Positions 44,441 to 52,964 of a stretch of 64,000 nt of DNA are shown here, piece by piece. The notes beneath the pieces were generated by a model. It was not told the origin of the DNA. It saw only the letters and a list, made by a program, of their open reading frames with translations, and ran no database searches. The first letter of the stretch is position 1; each line of letters starts with the position of its first letter. Source of the DNA: Paenibacillus sp. JZ16 (lineage in GTDB: Bacteria; Bacillota; Bacilli; Paenibacillales; Paenibacillaceae); NCBI RefSeq assembly GCF_015326965.1, contig NZ_CP017659.1, positions 992,001-1,056,000 of the forward strand, written 5' to 3'. The translations under genes were made by a program, and so were the position numbers.

Positions 44441-46320
44441 AAACGTAATTCCCCTCCTCTTCCAGCCGATACCGCCATAGCTCAGCAAAGGAACCGAAAT
44501 ACACGTCTCCGTTCAGGCAGGCGATCCCGCTGGTCGCTTCAGCCGGAAGCCGGTCCAGCAGCTCTGGCTGCATGTTTACAGGATTCACGGTGAACAAAGC
44601 CCTGCTCAGCAGACCCAAGAGGAATGGACGGCCCTCCCGCTCGGTCATGAGCAGCCCCTGCCGGACAATACGGCCCCATGAAGAAAGATCGCTCCGGTGA
44701 ACCACTTGTTGCAGATCAGCATCATAAACGAAAAATATCGATTCCGAGGTCAGTCCATACAGGACGCCGTTCACGCCGGGAGCCAGCTGGGCAATCTCTT
44801 TGGCTCCTTGGATCGGCACCCAGCGCCGAATCACTTTCCGGTCAGGCCAACTCAACTCATACATCGCCGCTTCCCCCGCCTTGCTGATCCCACCGCCAGG
44901 TGTTTCAATGCTGGTGCCCCCGAATACCCTGCCGTCCGGCAGTGCCGCCAGTGAAATCGTGCTCTGCCCGCTGACAATTTCCAGGTGCTCTAGCATCTCC
45001 ACCTGACCAGCCAACACATCCACGATGCCGAGCCCGCCGCCTGCGGCACCATAACCGGGAAATCCGCCATACAGAACATGACGTCCGTCCGGATGCGCGG
45101 CCGCACATCTCGGCCTGTGGACAGCGGCATTTTCATAGATCAGCCTAGGATTCCGGCAGGGTCCTTCTTCCGTATTCCAATCTTTTGCCGTATCCAGCAG
45201 ATGGACCAAGCCGCCTGCATATGCCGCACCCACGATGATGTTCCCTTGAGCCGCATAAGCGGCGATATTGCCGCCGCCTCCCCGCTCCACGATATCGCCT
45301 CCCCAATCGGTCAGACGCCCGGCTGTGGTATCATAAGTGAACAAATGCAGCGGGTGATTGGAGGTGCCGTACAGAATGCCGTCCGGGCCTCCGTACAGCG
45401 GGGAGAGCGATGTTCCGCCTCCCTTGTAGGAAAGCGGAATCCGGCTCAAGCTCCCGTCCGCTTCCATGATGACGACCTGTCTGTCGGACAGCTGCCATTT
45501 CAGCAGTGTTCGGCCACCGTCAAGGTCCAGATGCAGCTTGTTGTAACCTGCTCCCTTATACAGGGATGGACCGACTTCCTCCGCCGACACTGGCTCCGCC
45601 CCGTGCTCGCCCAGCCGGTACCATCGTCCGTCTCCATTCTCTCCTGAAGGCAGCCAGCCGTAGACAGAGCTGTTGCAGCCCTGGAGAACGGCAGCGCTCC
45701 CGGGCATATCCGGGGGCCCTCGAGCAATATCTCCAGCTCGCCGGTTTCCTCATGGAAGCAGACGATGGCCGACGATGTCGTGCCTAGTCCGGCATAGATC
45801 TTCCCGTCGCTTCCGCATGCAAGCGTCATGGCATACTTCCTCTCGGAATCCAGTCTGCATAAGGTACGTGATGAATCTGACGAAGCGTCGAGCTCAACCA
45901 GATAGCTTCCCGGGTACGTTGTGGCGTAAACCCGTCCATCCCCTTTAACGGCAAACGCAAATCCCGCTTCCTCTTCCCCTTCAGGAATCCGGTGCTGTCC
46001 AACAAATGCTGGAGTGAACGGATCTACAATATAAAAATAGCGGCCTGCTCCCGTATAGAACCACCCCCGGGGATCACTGGCCGACGCGAACGGATACTGG
46101 CCCTCGCCCCCGGAAAATAAAGCTGGCTGCAGCTTCCCGTCTCGGGATCCACAATCAGCACGTATCCCCGGGCAGCGATTACGATGCGTTCGGCTCCGTC
46201 GTCTCTACGACAGACCGCCGCTGACCGGCTCTCATCCACGTCCGCGGGAACGCCGATCCGCTCAAAAGCCCCCATCCTCTCCGGGATCTTACCGCCGCCC
46301 GCTTTATCCGTATTACTCAT
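44427..46320 (-). pseudogene. Cytosolic beta-propeller protein, split by two missing bases
   Basis: Three consecutive frames encode one propeller of about 631 residues. Frame 1 runs from the ATG at 46320, which overlaps the DegT stop (ATGAGTAA), to near 46107. Frame 2 (RGWFYTGAGRYFYIVDPF, SDGKIYAGLGTTSSAIVCF) runs to about 45712. Frame 3 (SLSPLYGGPDGILYGTSNHP, DGRVFGGTSIETPGGG) runs to 44427. Each break falls in a five-base G/C run (46107-46111; 45712-45716), and adding one base at each gives exactly 632 codons. The repeated DGxIYAG blades resemble the secreted protein at 55733. No signal peptide. Function unknown. Confidence 0.82.
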
Positions 46321-47551
46321 CGCTTTTGGCATAACAAGCACCCACCTTGGCAACCGCGTGAATAATATCCTCAATATCCTCCAGCGAGTAGAATTCGTTC
46401 AGTGGAATCTGAACCGCCGTGACCAGAATCTCCTCCGCTACCGGACACAGGCCAGGTTTATAGGAAACGCTGCTGCCGTCAAACGGAAAATGGCTTCCCG
46501 GATAAGCCTGCCGCTTCTGGAACAGCGGCTGCAAATAGCACACCTGTGGGATATAGCCGGCACGGTTCGGGATGCCTTCCGCCTCCAGCGCTCTGCAAAA
46601 CTCTTCGCGGCTGCAGGTCAATTGATCCAGGTCAAGCCGCAGCATGTAGAACCAGTATGTACAATTATGCTCCGGGTCAACCTGCGGCGGAATGACACCC
46701 TGGATTCCCTGCAATCCTTCATTGAGCCGGTCGCCGTATTGCTTACGCCGCTCGCATATCCAGGGCAGCTTCTTCAGCTGGGCGATTCCGACGGCTCCCT
46801 GCAGCTCGGTCATCCGGTAATTCGGTGCAATATAACTCGTTCCTCGGTCAACCGTGGTGCCTAGACGGCGATAGTTTTTGTCCGCAAAGGCGTGAGCGGT
46901 TTCGTAATCCTCGCGCGCTCCCGAATTGATCAGCACCATACCGCCGTCCCCGGTGGAAATATGCTTGAAATCATTCGTGCTGAAACAGCCGTAATCTCCG
47001 ATGGTCCCGGTCAGCCTGCCCTTGTACCGGGTCAAATAGGCCTGTGCGCAATCCTCGATGACCTTGATGCCATGCTTCTTCGCGATCTTCATAATCGGAT
47101 CCATATCGCACGGATATCCCGCGAGATGGACGACGATAATGGCCTTGGTTCTCGGTGTGATGCGCGCCTCAACCGAAGCCGGATCCAAATTGTAAGTGTG
47201 CGGCTCCAGATCGGCAAACACCGGGATGGCATTCTGATACAGAATGCCGATCAGCGTTCCCTGGTCCGTAATCGGGCTTGTTATGACCTCATCCCCTACG
47301 GAGACGCCAGCCGCACCAAGCGCGACATGAAGGGCTGCGGTGCCGGAGGATGTCGCCACACTGTATTCCCGGCCGTACATCGCATTGAAATCGGCCAAAA
47401 ACTGTTTTACCTTGGAGCCGAAATGATAAAACAGCGTGTTTTGCTCCAGCGCCTCAAGCAGCTGCGCGGCCTCCTCATCCCCGAATCTTTTACCTGTGCC
47501 AAAAGGACCGGTCTTGACTGGCGCTCCGCCATGAATCGCTAACGTTTCCAC
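46313..47551 (-). CDS. DegT/DnrJ/EryC1/StrS-type PLP aminotransferase
   Basis: A 412-residue sugar aminotransferase. Family motifs are ATSSGTAALHVALGAAGV, the PLP-contacting Asp in VIEDCAQAY, and the Schiff-base Lys in STNDFKHISTGDGG. Such enzymes interconvert keto- and amino-sugars, usually nucleotide-linked. The start is the GTG at 47551, nine bases after GAGGAGG; an ATG six codons earlier has no site. Its presence in a catabolic lyase locus is unusual and suggests an amino or keto sugar in the target glycan or removal of an amino group. Confidence 0.88.
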   Translation of the reverse strand: METLAIHGGAPVKTGPFGTGKRFGDEEAAQLLEALEQNTLFYHFGSKVKQFLADFNAMYGREYSVATSSGTAALHVALGAAGVSVGDEVITSPITDQGTLIGILYQNAIPVFADLEPHTYNLDPASVEARITPRTKAIIVVHLAGYPCDMDPIMKIAKKHGIKVIEDCAQAYLTRYKGRLTGTIGDYGCFSTNDFKHISTGDGGMVLINSGAREDYETAHAFADKNYRRLGTTVDRGTSYIAPNYRMTELQGAVGIAQLKKLPWICERRKQYGDRLNEGLQGIQGVIPPQVDPEHNCTYWFYMLRLDLDQLTCSREEFCRALEAEGIPNRAGYIPQVCYLQPLFQKRQAYPGSHFPFDGSSVSYKPGLCPVAEEILVTAVQIPLNEFYSLEDIEDIIHAVAKVGACYAKSDE

Positions 47552-47574
47552 GATCTGATTCCTCCTCATCGTCG

Positions 47575-49278
47575 TTATTCAGCTGCTGTTTTCACGCTGC
47601 TCGCCGCTTCTGCACACGGGCGCCCAAAGCGAATTTCCGTCCGTGAAGCTGACGGGTCCGCCTCCGCATTCAAAGGCTGACGCAATACCGCTCCCTGCGG
47701 AAGATTCTCGGCGATCAGGATTCCGTCTGCGCCGACCCGCAGTACCGCAGATCTTCTGGCCTGCTCCCATCGAGTGATCTCCTCGCTCGTCCAGAACGCA
47801 TAACCAAGACGCTTCGCGGTTTCGACGGCAAGCGAAAGCACATGCCGGACCTGCTCCAGGTTATGGATATGCTGCTGGTGAAACAGAAAGTGAGCGACGC
47901 CGCGGACCTCCGCCACCTTTTCGAGAAACGGGGTAATCACCGACACATCCGAAAGTGTGGGATGCTCCAGATCCTGGGTCAGAAAGCCGATCTGCAGCAC
48001 CCGGTAAAGCCGATTTCGCTCATGAGAACGAGCGATAGGATAATAGGGGTGGCAGGTACCGAACGGAAAGCCGACATTTCCTTTTTTGCTCGGCCCCCGG
48101 GTCTGATCCGCTTCAATGCCGTTCAACTCGCACCATTCATAGAGCTCTCCCCAGCCCTCAAACCGGGTATAGTGGTTCTTGTTCGATACGATTGGCGATC
48201 CGCTGGTGCTCCGGATCACGCTCAGTTGACGTGTGAATTCTTCGGCGCTCCATATGCCATTCTCCTGCTCCAAAGCATTGAAGTGAAAAGCCAGCTCATG
48301 CCCGGCTGCCTGAATTTCCTTGTACAACGAAGGAGAGTAACCCGGCTCGATCATGCACCAGGTCGATCGGACGCCGTTATTCTGAAGCACGCTCAACGTC
48401 GTTCGGGCCGCCTCCTCAACGTTGAAGTCGCTGTCGTGCGAAATCATGGCCACCTGATGGACGCCTTCCGGCCAATAATCCAGAAACGGAAGCGACAATC
48501 CAAGCGCATCCGCTTCCTCCATTAGCTGGCGGACAATCACCTCGCGCCACCAGTCTGCATACGGCGTATCAAAATAAGGCATCCCGGTCTCTGTCACCGA
48601 GCGGTCCTCATTCCAGTCCAGCTCACACCGGTCATCCGCCTTCAGAATGCCTTCGTCCACCGCTCCTGTTCCGTCCGGAGCAGGTATGCCGTCCTGCACG
48701 ACCGGCCCTCCGCCCTGCTGCAGCATGACGATGTTCGCAGGAATGTCCACGTTCCAGCGGATCAGCCGTCCGCCGCCGAGTGGGAACTTGATGACGGCCG
48801 CGGACGCCTCGGCACCATCTTTCCGTAGCCGGCGCAGAACGCCGTCTGCTTCAACCGGCATGACAGATGTCTGCGATACCATCCACGGATCACTGATTAC
48901 CGCCCTCAGAACCGGAATGCCTTGCGCATATTTTAACCCCGACAGATCGCCATACACCGCATCCCGGATGGCAAACCGGGTACAGCCCATCCGGCGGGCC
49001 ATACGATTCAATCCACCGTAGCTGATGAGCGTCGCACCCTGTCGGGCCCACTGCTCCAGTCGGTTCAGATCCTCTTCCTTCTCTCCAGCGTGCAGCACGA
49101 CGATGATATCGGGATGATAGGACTCAAGGGTATCGGCATCATCAAACCTTGTATAAGGAATGCCGGCATGCCCAAGCACCTCCTCCAGATAAAGCTGAAA
49201 CTGGTCCTGGCTGTGTCTCCAGAGATACTCCGCCGACCGCTTGTTAAACCATAAACCGATTTTGGCTGTCTTTCTCAT
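47575..49278 (-). CDS. Polysaccharide-deacetylase-like protein with N-terminal amidotransferase-like domain
   Basis: A 567-residue cytosolic protein. The N-terminal 120 residues resemble a class-I amidotransferase-like (ThuA-type) fold (DIIVVLHAGEKEEDLNRLEQWARQGATLISYGG). A NodB-like barrel starts near residue 300 with the metal-binding QVAMISHDSDFN and GHELAFHFNA. The canonical H(S/T)xxH second His is absent after FHFNALE, so it may not be a standard deacetylase. The start at the ATG at 49278 follows GGGGGAGAG. It lies between the binding protein and the DegT gene. Confidence 0.75.
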   Translation of the reverse strand: MRKTAKIGLWFNKRSAEYLWRHSQDQFQLYLEEVLGHAGIPYTRFDDADTLESYHPDIIVVLHAGEKEEDLNRLEQWARQGATLISYGGLNRMARRMGCTRFAIRDAVYGDLSGLKYAQGIPVLRAVISDPWMVSQTSVMPVEADGVLRRLRKDGAEASAAVIKFPLGGGRLIRWNVDIPANIVMLQQGGGPVVQDGIPAPDGTGAVDEGILKADDRCELDWNEDRSVTETGMPYFDTPYADWWREVIVRQLMEEADALGLSLPFLDYWPEGVHQVAMISHDSDFNVEEAARTTLSVLQNNGVRSTWCMIEPGYSPSLYKEIQAAGHELAFHFNALEQENGIWSAEEFTRQLSVIRSTSGSPIVSNKNHYTRFEGWGELYEWCELNGIEADQTRGPSKKGNVGFPFGTCHPYYPIARSHERNRLYRVLQIGFLTQDLEHPTLSDVSVITPFLEKVAEVRGVAHFLFHQQHIHNLEQVRHVLSLAVETAKRLGYAFWTSEEITRWEQARRSAVLRVGADGILIAENLPQGAVLRQPLNAEADPSASRTEIRFGRPCAEAASSVKTAAE

Positions 49279-49408
49279 GATACATCTCTCCCCCTTCCCC
49301 TGCTCGCATTCGCATAGGTGCCTGTCATCCAATGCAGAACAGGGGCAAAATGATTTGCCCCGCCCCGCCGTTCTACAGATCATTTATAAAGCGTCACTTT
49401 AACCAATC

Positions 49409-51004
49409 TCACTTAAAAAGTGCTTTAGGATCCTTCTCTTTTATATTCGCGTTGTATTCCTGGACGATCTGGGCTCCGCCTTTGTCCATGTACTCCTGAA
49501 CCAGTTTATCCCAATCGGACACGGGACGGGTGCCTGCAATCAATTTCACCTGCTCATCCATGACATACTTTTTCAGTTCTGCGCCTTTCTCGTTGTCCGT
49601 CGGCGACTCCAATCCATTGATCGGGTTGATATAAAGCTTCATATCCTTGTACATCGTTTCAATGGCGGCTACAAGATCCACCAGCTGTTTGGTCTGATAC
49701 GTAATGGAATATACATTGTCCGAGTCCTGCGGTACCCAAGATGAATTATCAACATAATACGTTGAAGGACCCAGGCCGTCTCTGCCGAAGTTCTCGTTGA
49801 AGACAGGCACGCCGTCTTGCATAACGTAACCTGAACCGACTTTGCCTGACCACCAGTCAAAATCGGCGTTCTTCTCATTCTTCTGATCCTGCGGATAGAA
49901 TTTGCGGCCGAAATCGATCATTTCCAGCACTTTCTTCAGCTTTTCCGGCTCATCTTCAAGTTTGGCGCTCAGCACGGTAAGGCCGTTATACCCTGCTCCA
50001 GCCGTCAGTCCCTTGTTTCCGTATGGGTCCTCGAACGGCTCCAGGTGTATAAACTCGGCTTCGGGATGTATCGCCAGCAGCCCGTTCATATAGTCCTGCG
50101 ACATGCCGCGCGGCGTTCCGATGAAGATGCCTGCCTTGCCGGAATAAAATTCCTTGTTCGTGTCTCCCCAGTTCAGGATCGCGTAGTCCTTCGTCATGGC
50201 TCCCTGCTTGTAAAGCTCGGACAGCATCGTAATAAACTCCCGGCGGCCTTCACCGATTATGCCCGGGATGTAGTTGCCCTGCGCATCCTGATGGTACCAG
50301 GCATCCGGGTCCCAATAGGGTCCCTGGTTAAAGTTTGGATTAATATCCTGGCCGATGGCGATCCCGTACGTGTCCTTTTTGCTGTTGCCGTCCGGATCTC
50401 CGTTCGTAAACGCCAGCGCTACCTCCTTCAGCTCCTCATAATTGGTCGGTGGTTTCAGGCCAAGCTTATCAAGCCAGTCCTTGCGGATCACCGGTACCAC
50501 CTGATACTTCGGGGCATATTGTGGAATCGCATAAATTTTGCCGTTTACTCGCATGGAGTCCCATATGTAATCGGGCACGGCCTTCAAGGTCGGATAATCG
50601 TTGATGTACGGCTCGAGGTCCAAAAACGCACCCTGCTTCGCAAACTTGTTGTAGCGGTTTTTCAAGTCGGTCGACATTAAGCCGATCATATCCGGAATCT
50701 GACCTGATGCGAATACAGCGTTGATCTTTTCATCAAAAGCGGTGTTCGGTACAAAAACAGGCTTGTAGTCCACATTGAATTTCTCGTTGATCATGTCAAT
50801 GCCGGGACTTGAAGTCGGCGGCGGATCGCCATACCGGAAATCGATTGCGGTAATCGAAAACTTTGGATCCGCCTGCGCCGGGCTCTTATCGCCCGAAGCC
50901 GGGGCTTTCGGCTGCTCCTCCGCTTTCGGCTGGCCGCCGCATGCAGCCAGGCTGATAGAGAGCAAGGCCGCCATTACTGCGGTAAGTCTGCGTTTCTTTA
51001 ACAT
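49409..51004 (-). CDS. Oligosaccharide-binding lipoprotein, LplA/LipO type
   Basis: A 531-residue lipoprotein with lipobox SLAACGG at about 20 and a charged linker (PKAEEQPKAPASGDKSPAQ). The long solute-binding fold is typical of Paenibacillus LplA-like proteins (YIWDSMRVNGKIYAIPQYAP, VIRKDWLDKLGLKPPTNYEE, DPDGNSKKDTYGIAIG). It delivers an oligosaccharide to the two permeases just upstream. GGGGGAAAG precedes the ATG at 51004. This copy is intact. Confidence 0.9.
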   Translation of the reverse strand: MLKKRRLTAVMAALLSISLAACGGQPKAEEQPKAPASGDKSPAQADPKFSITAIDFRYGDPPPTSSPGIDMINEKFNVDYKPVFVPNTAFDEKINAVFASGQIPDMIGLMSTDLKNRYNKFAKQGAFLDLEPYINDYPTLKAVPDYIWDSMRVNGKIYAIPQYAPKYQVVPVIRKDWLDKLGLKPPTNYEELKEVALAFTNGDPDGNSKKDTYGIAIGQDINPNFNQGPYWDPDAWYHQDAQGNYIPGIIGEGRREFITMLSELYKQGAMTKDYAILNWGDTNKEFYSGKAGIFIGTPRGMSQDYMNGLLAIHPEAEFIHLEPFEDPYGNKGLTAGAGYNGLTVLSAKLEDEPEKLKKVLEMIDFGRKFYPQDQKNEKNADFDWWSGKVGSGYVMQDGVPVFNENFGRDGLGPSTYYVDNSSWVPQDSDNVYSITYQTKQLVDLVAAIETMYKDMKLYINPINGLESPTDNEKGAELKKYVMDEQVKLIAGTRPVSDWDKLVQEYMDKGGAQIVQEYNANIKEKDPKALFK

Positions 51005-51092
51005 GAGCTTTCCCCCATTCATATCAATGTCGGAGTGTGACCTCCATCTATGATTCATTCGACAGCCGCCATGGTCCGGCCGTGCGAAGTCA

Positions 51093-51968
51093 TCAACCTT
51101 TAACGGCGCCCAGCATGACGCCCTTGGCGAAGTGCTTCTGCAGGAACGGATACACGATCAGGATCGGCAGCGTCGCCATCAGAATGGCGGCCATCTGAAT
51201 CGTCTCGGGCGGAGGCGGATTTTCGAGGAACATATTATCCCCCCCGAGCGTGCCTGTCGTTTCCCCCACCACCACAATCTGTCTCAGCACCACCTGAATC
51301 GTCCATTTGGACGGATCATTGATGTACAGAATCGGCGCAAAATAGTTGTTCCAGTGCGTAACTGCATAAAACAGGCTGAATGCCGCCAGTGCAGGTTTCG
51401 AGAGCGGCAGGATGATACGTCCGAAAATCTGCAGGTCATTCGCGCCATCCACAATGCCTGCCTCGATCATGTCGCTTGGGATGTTCATGAAAAATTGGCG
51501 GATGACAATCAGGTTGAAGGGCGCAATGGCCACCGGCAGAATAAGCGACCAGATGGAATTAAGCAGTCCTGTTTCCTGCACGACCAAATAGGTCGGAATC
51601 ATGCCGGCCGAGAACAGGAGCGCAAATACGACCATAAACATAACGGTACGCTGACCAACGATCGGACGGGACAAGGCGTATGCCATCGTCGCCGTAAAAA
51701 ACAGATTGACGATGGTGCCAAGCACGGTAACCACCGAGGTGTTCAGCAGCGCCTGCCGGAACGTCCTGGAGGCCCAAATATATTCATAGGCGTCGGTCGT
51801 CCATTTAGACGGCCATAGCAGCAGCTTGCTGCCCAAAAAATCCTCGAACGAGGAAAATGAAACCGAGAACAAATATACAAACGGAAACAGCATGACCGCG
51901 GATATGACAAGCAGCAGACTGATATTCACACCGTTAAACAAACGGTCCGCGATGGATTTTTGCTTCAT
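51093..51968 (-). CDS. Oligosaccharide ABC permease, LplC/YtcP type
   Basis: A 291-residue CUT1 permease with six transmembrane segments; EAA loop IEAGIVDGANDLQIFGRIIL and the typical C-terminal AKGVMLGAVKG. AGAGGAGATCG precedes the ATG. It pairs with the LplB-type protein encoded 33 bases upstream. Confidence 0.9.
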   Translation of the reverse strand: MKQKSIADRLFNGVNISLLLVISAVMLFPFVYLFSVSFSSFEDFLGSKLLLWPSKWTTDAYEYIWASRTFRQALLNTSVVTVLGTIVNLFFTATMAYALSRPIVGQRTVMFMVVFALLFSAGMIPTYLVVQETGLLNSIWSLILPVAIAPFNLIVIRQFFMNIPSDMIEAGIVDGANDLQIFGRIILPLSKPALAAFSLFYAVTHWNNYFAPILYINDPSKWTIQVVLRQIVVVGETTGTLGGDNMFLENPPPPETIQMAAILMATLPILIVYPFLQKHFAKGVMLGAVKG

Positions 51969-52001
51969 GTGTCGATCTCCTCTCTGAAAGAATCGAATCG
52001 C

Positions 52002-52964
52002 TTAATATACGCCCTGCTCGCCAAAGCGCTTGGACAGCCTGTTGGCGGCCATAACCAGCACGAGACCAACCAGTCCCTTGAAAACGCCAACCGCGGTGGA
52101 GAAGCTGTAGTCCGACTGTTGAATACCCTTGTAATACACAAAGGTGTCGAGCGTATTGCCGATATGCATGTTAAAGGCGTTCAGCTGAAGGAACACCTGC
52201 TCGAAGCCGATCTCCAGCACGTCACCGAGTCGTATGATCAGCATGATAATGATTGTGCTGCGGATGGCGGGCAGCGTAATATGCCAGATTTGGCGGAAGC
52301 GTCCAGCGCCGTCCATGACGGCTGCCTCGTACAGAGCCGGGTTAACGCCTGCGAGCGCCGCCAGGAAGATAATCGTCCCCCAGCCGGCTTCCTTCCATAT
52401 GACCTCCAGCACCAGAAAGGCACGGAAATAATCGGGTTCGGTCAGAAAAGGAATCGTCTGCTGCAGACCGAACAGCTCGCGGAGCACATCGTTGACCAGA
52501 CCTTCATTGCGGAAAAAGATCGTCACGATGCCGACCACCACGACCCAGGACAGAAAATGCGGCATGTAAACGATGGATTGCAGCCCTCTTTTCAGGAGCG
52601 GATTGGCCACCTCGTTCAGCATGATAGCCAGAAAGATCGGTGCCGGAAATGCGAACGCGATTTGCAGGAAGGAGATGGTCAGGGTATTCCAGATCACCTG
52701 GATCACCTCGGAGCTTTCGAAAATACGGGCAAAGTTCGCGAATCCGACCCAAGGACTCTCCGCAAATCCCCGGAACGGACTGTATTCTTTAAAGGCAAGT
52801 GATATGCCCAGCATGGGCAGATACCGGTACACGATAAAATAGAGCAGGCCCGGCAGCAGCAAGAGGTACAAATAACGGTCCCTCCACATACGAGTTCGAA
52901 TTCGTTTCCATGCGCTCGTTTTGGTAGGAGTTGGTTTATTGATTTTCGAAGTCACGGTTTCCAC
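52002..52964 (-). CDS. Oligosaccharide ABC permease, LplB type
   Basis: A 320-residue CUT1 permease with six segments; N-terminal RDRYLYLLLLPGLLYFIVYRYLPMLG and EAA loop YEAAVMDGAGRFRQIWHITL, both typical of LplB. The start is the GTG at 52964 after AAGGGAGAG, overlapping the heparinase stop by 13 bases. Together with the YtcP-type protein and lipoprotein it imports the product of the lyase. The ATPase is not encoded here. Confidence 0.9.
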   Translation of the reverse strand: METVTSKINKPTPTKTSAWKRIRTRMWRDRYLYLLLLPGLLYFIVYRYLPMLGISLAFKEYSPFRGFAESPWVGFANFARIFESSEVIQVIWNTLTISFLQIAFAFPAPIFLAIMLNEVANPLLKRGLQSIVYMPHFLSWVVVVGIVTIFFRNEGLVNDVLRELFGLQQTIPFLTEPDYFRAFLVLEVIWKEAGWGTIIFLAALAGVNPALYEAAVMDGAGRFRQIWHITLPAIRSTIIIMLIIRLGDVLEIGFEQVFLQLNAFNMHIGNTLDTFVYYKGIQQSDYSFSTAVGVFKGLVGLVLVMAANRLSKRFGEQGVY

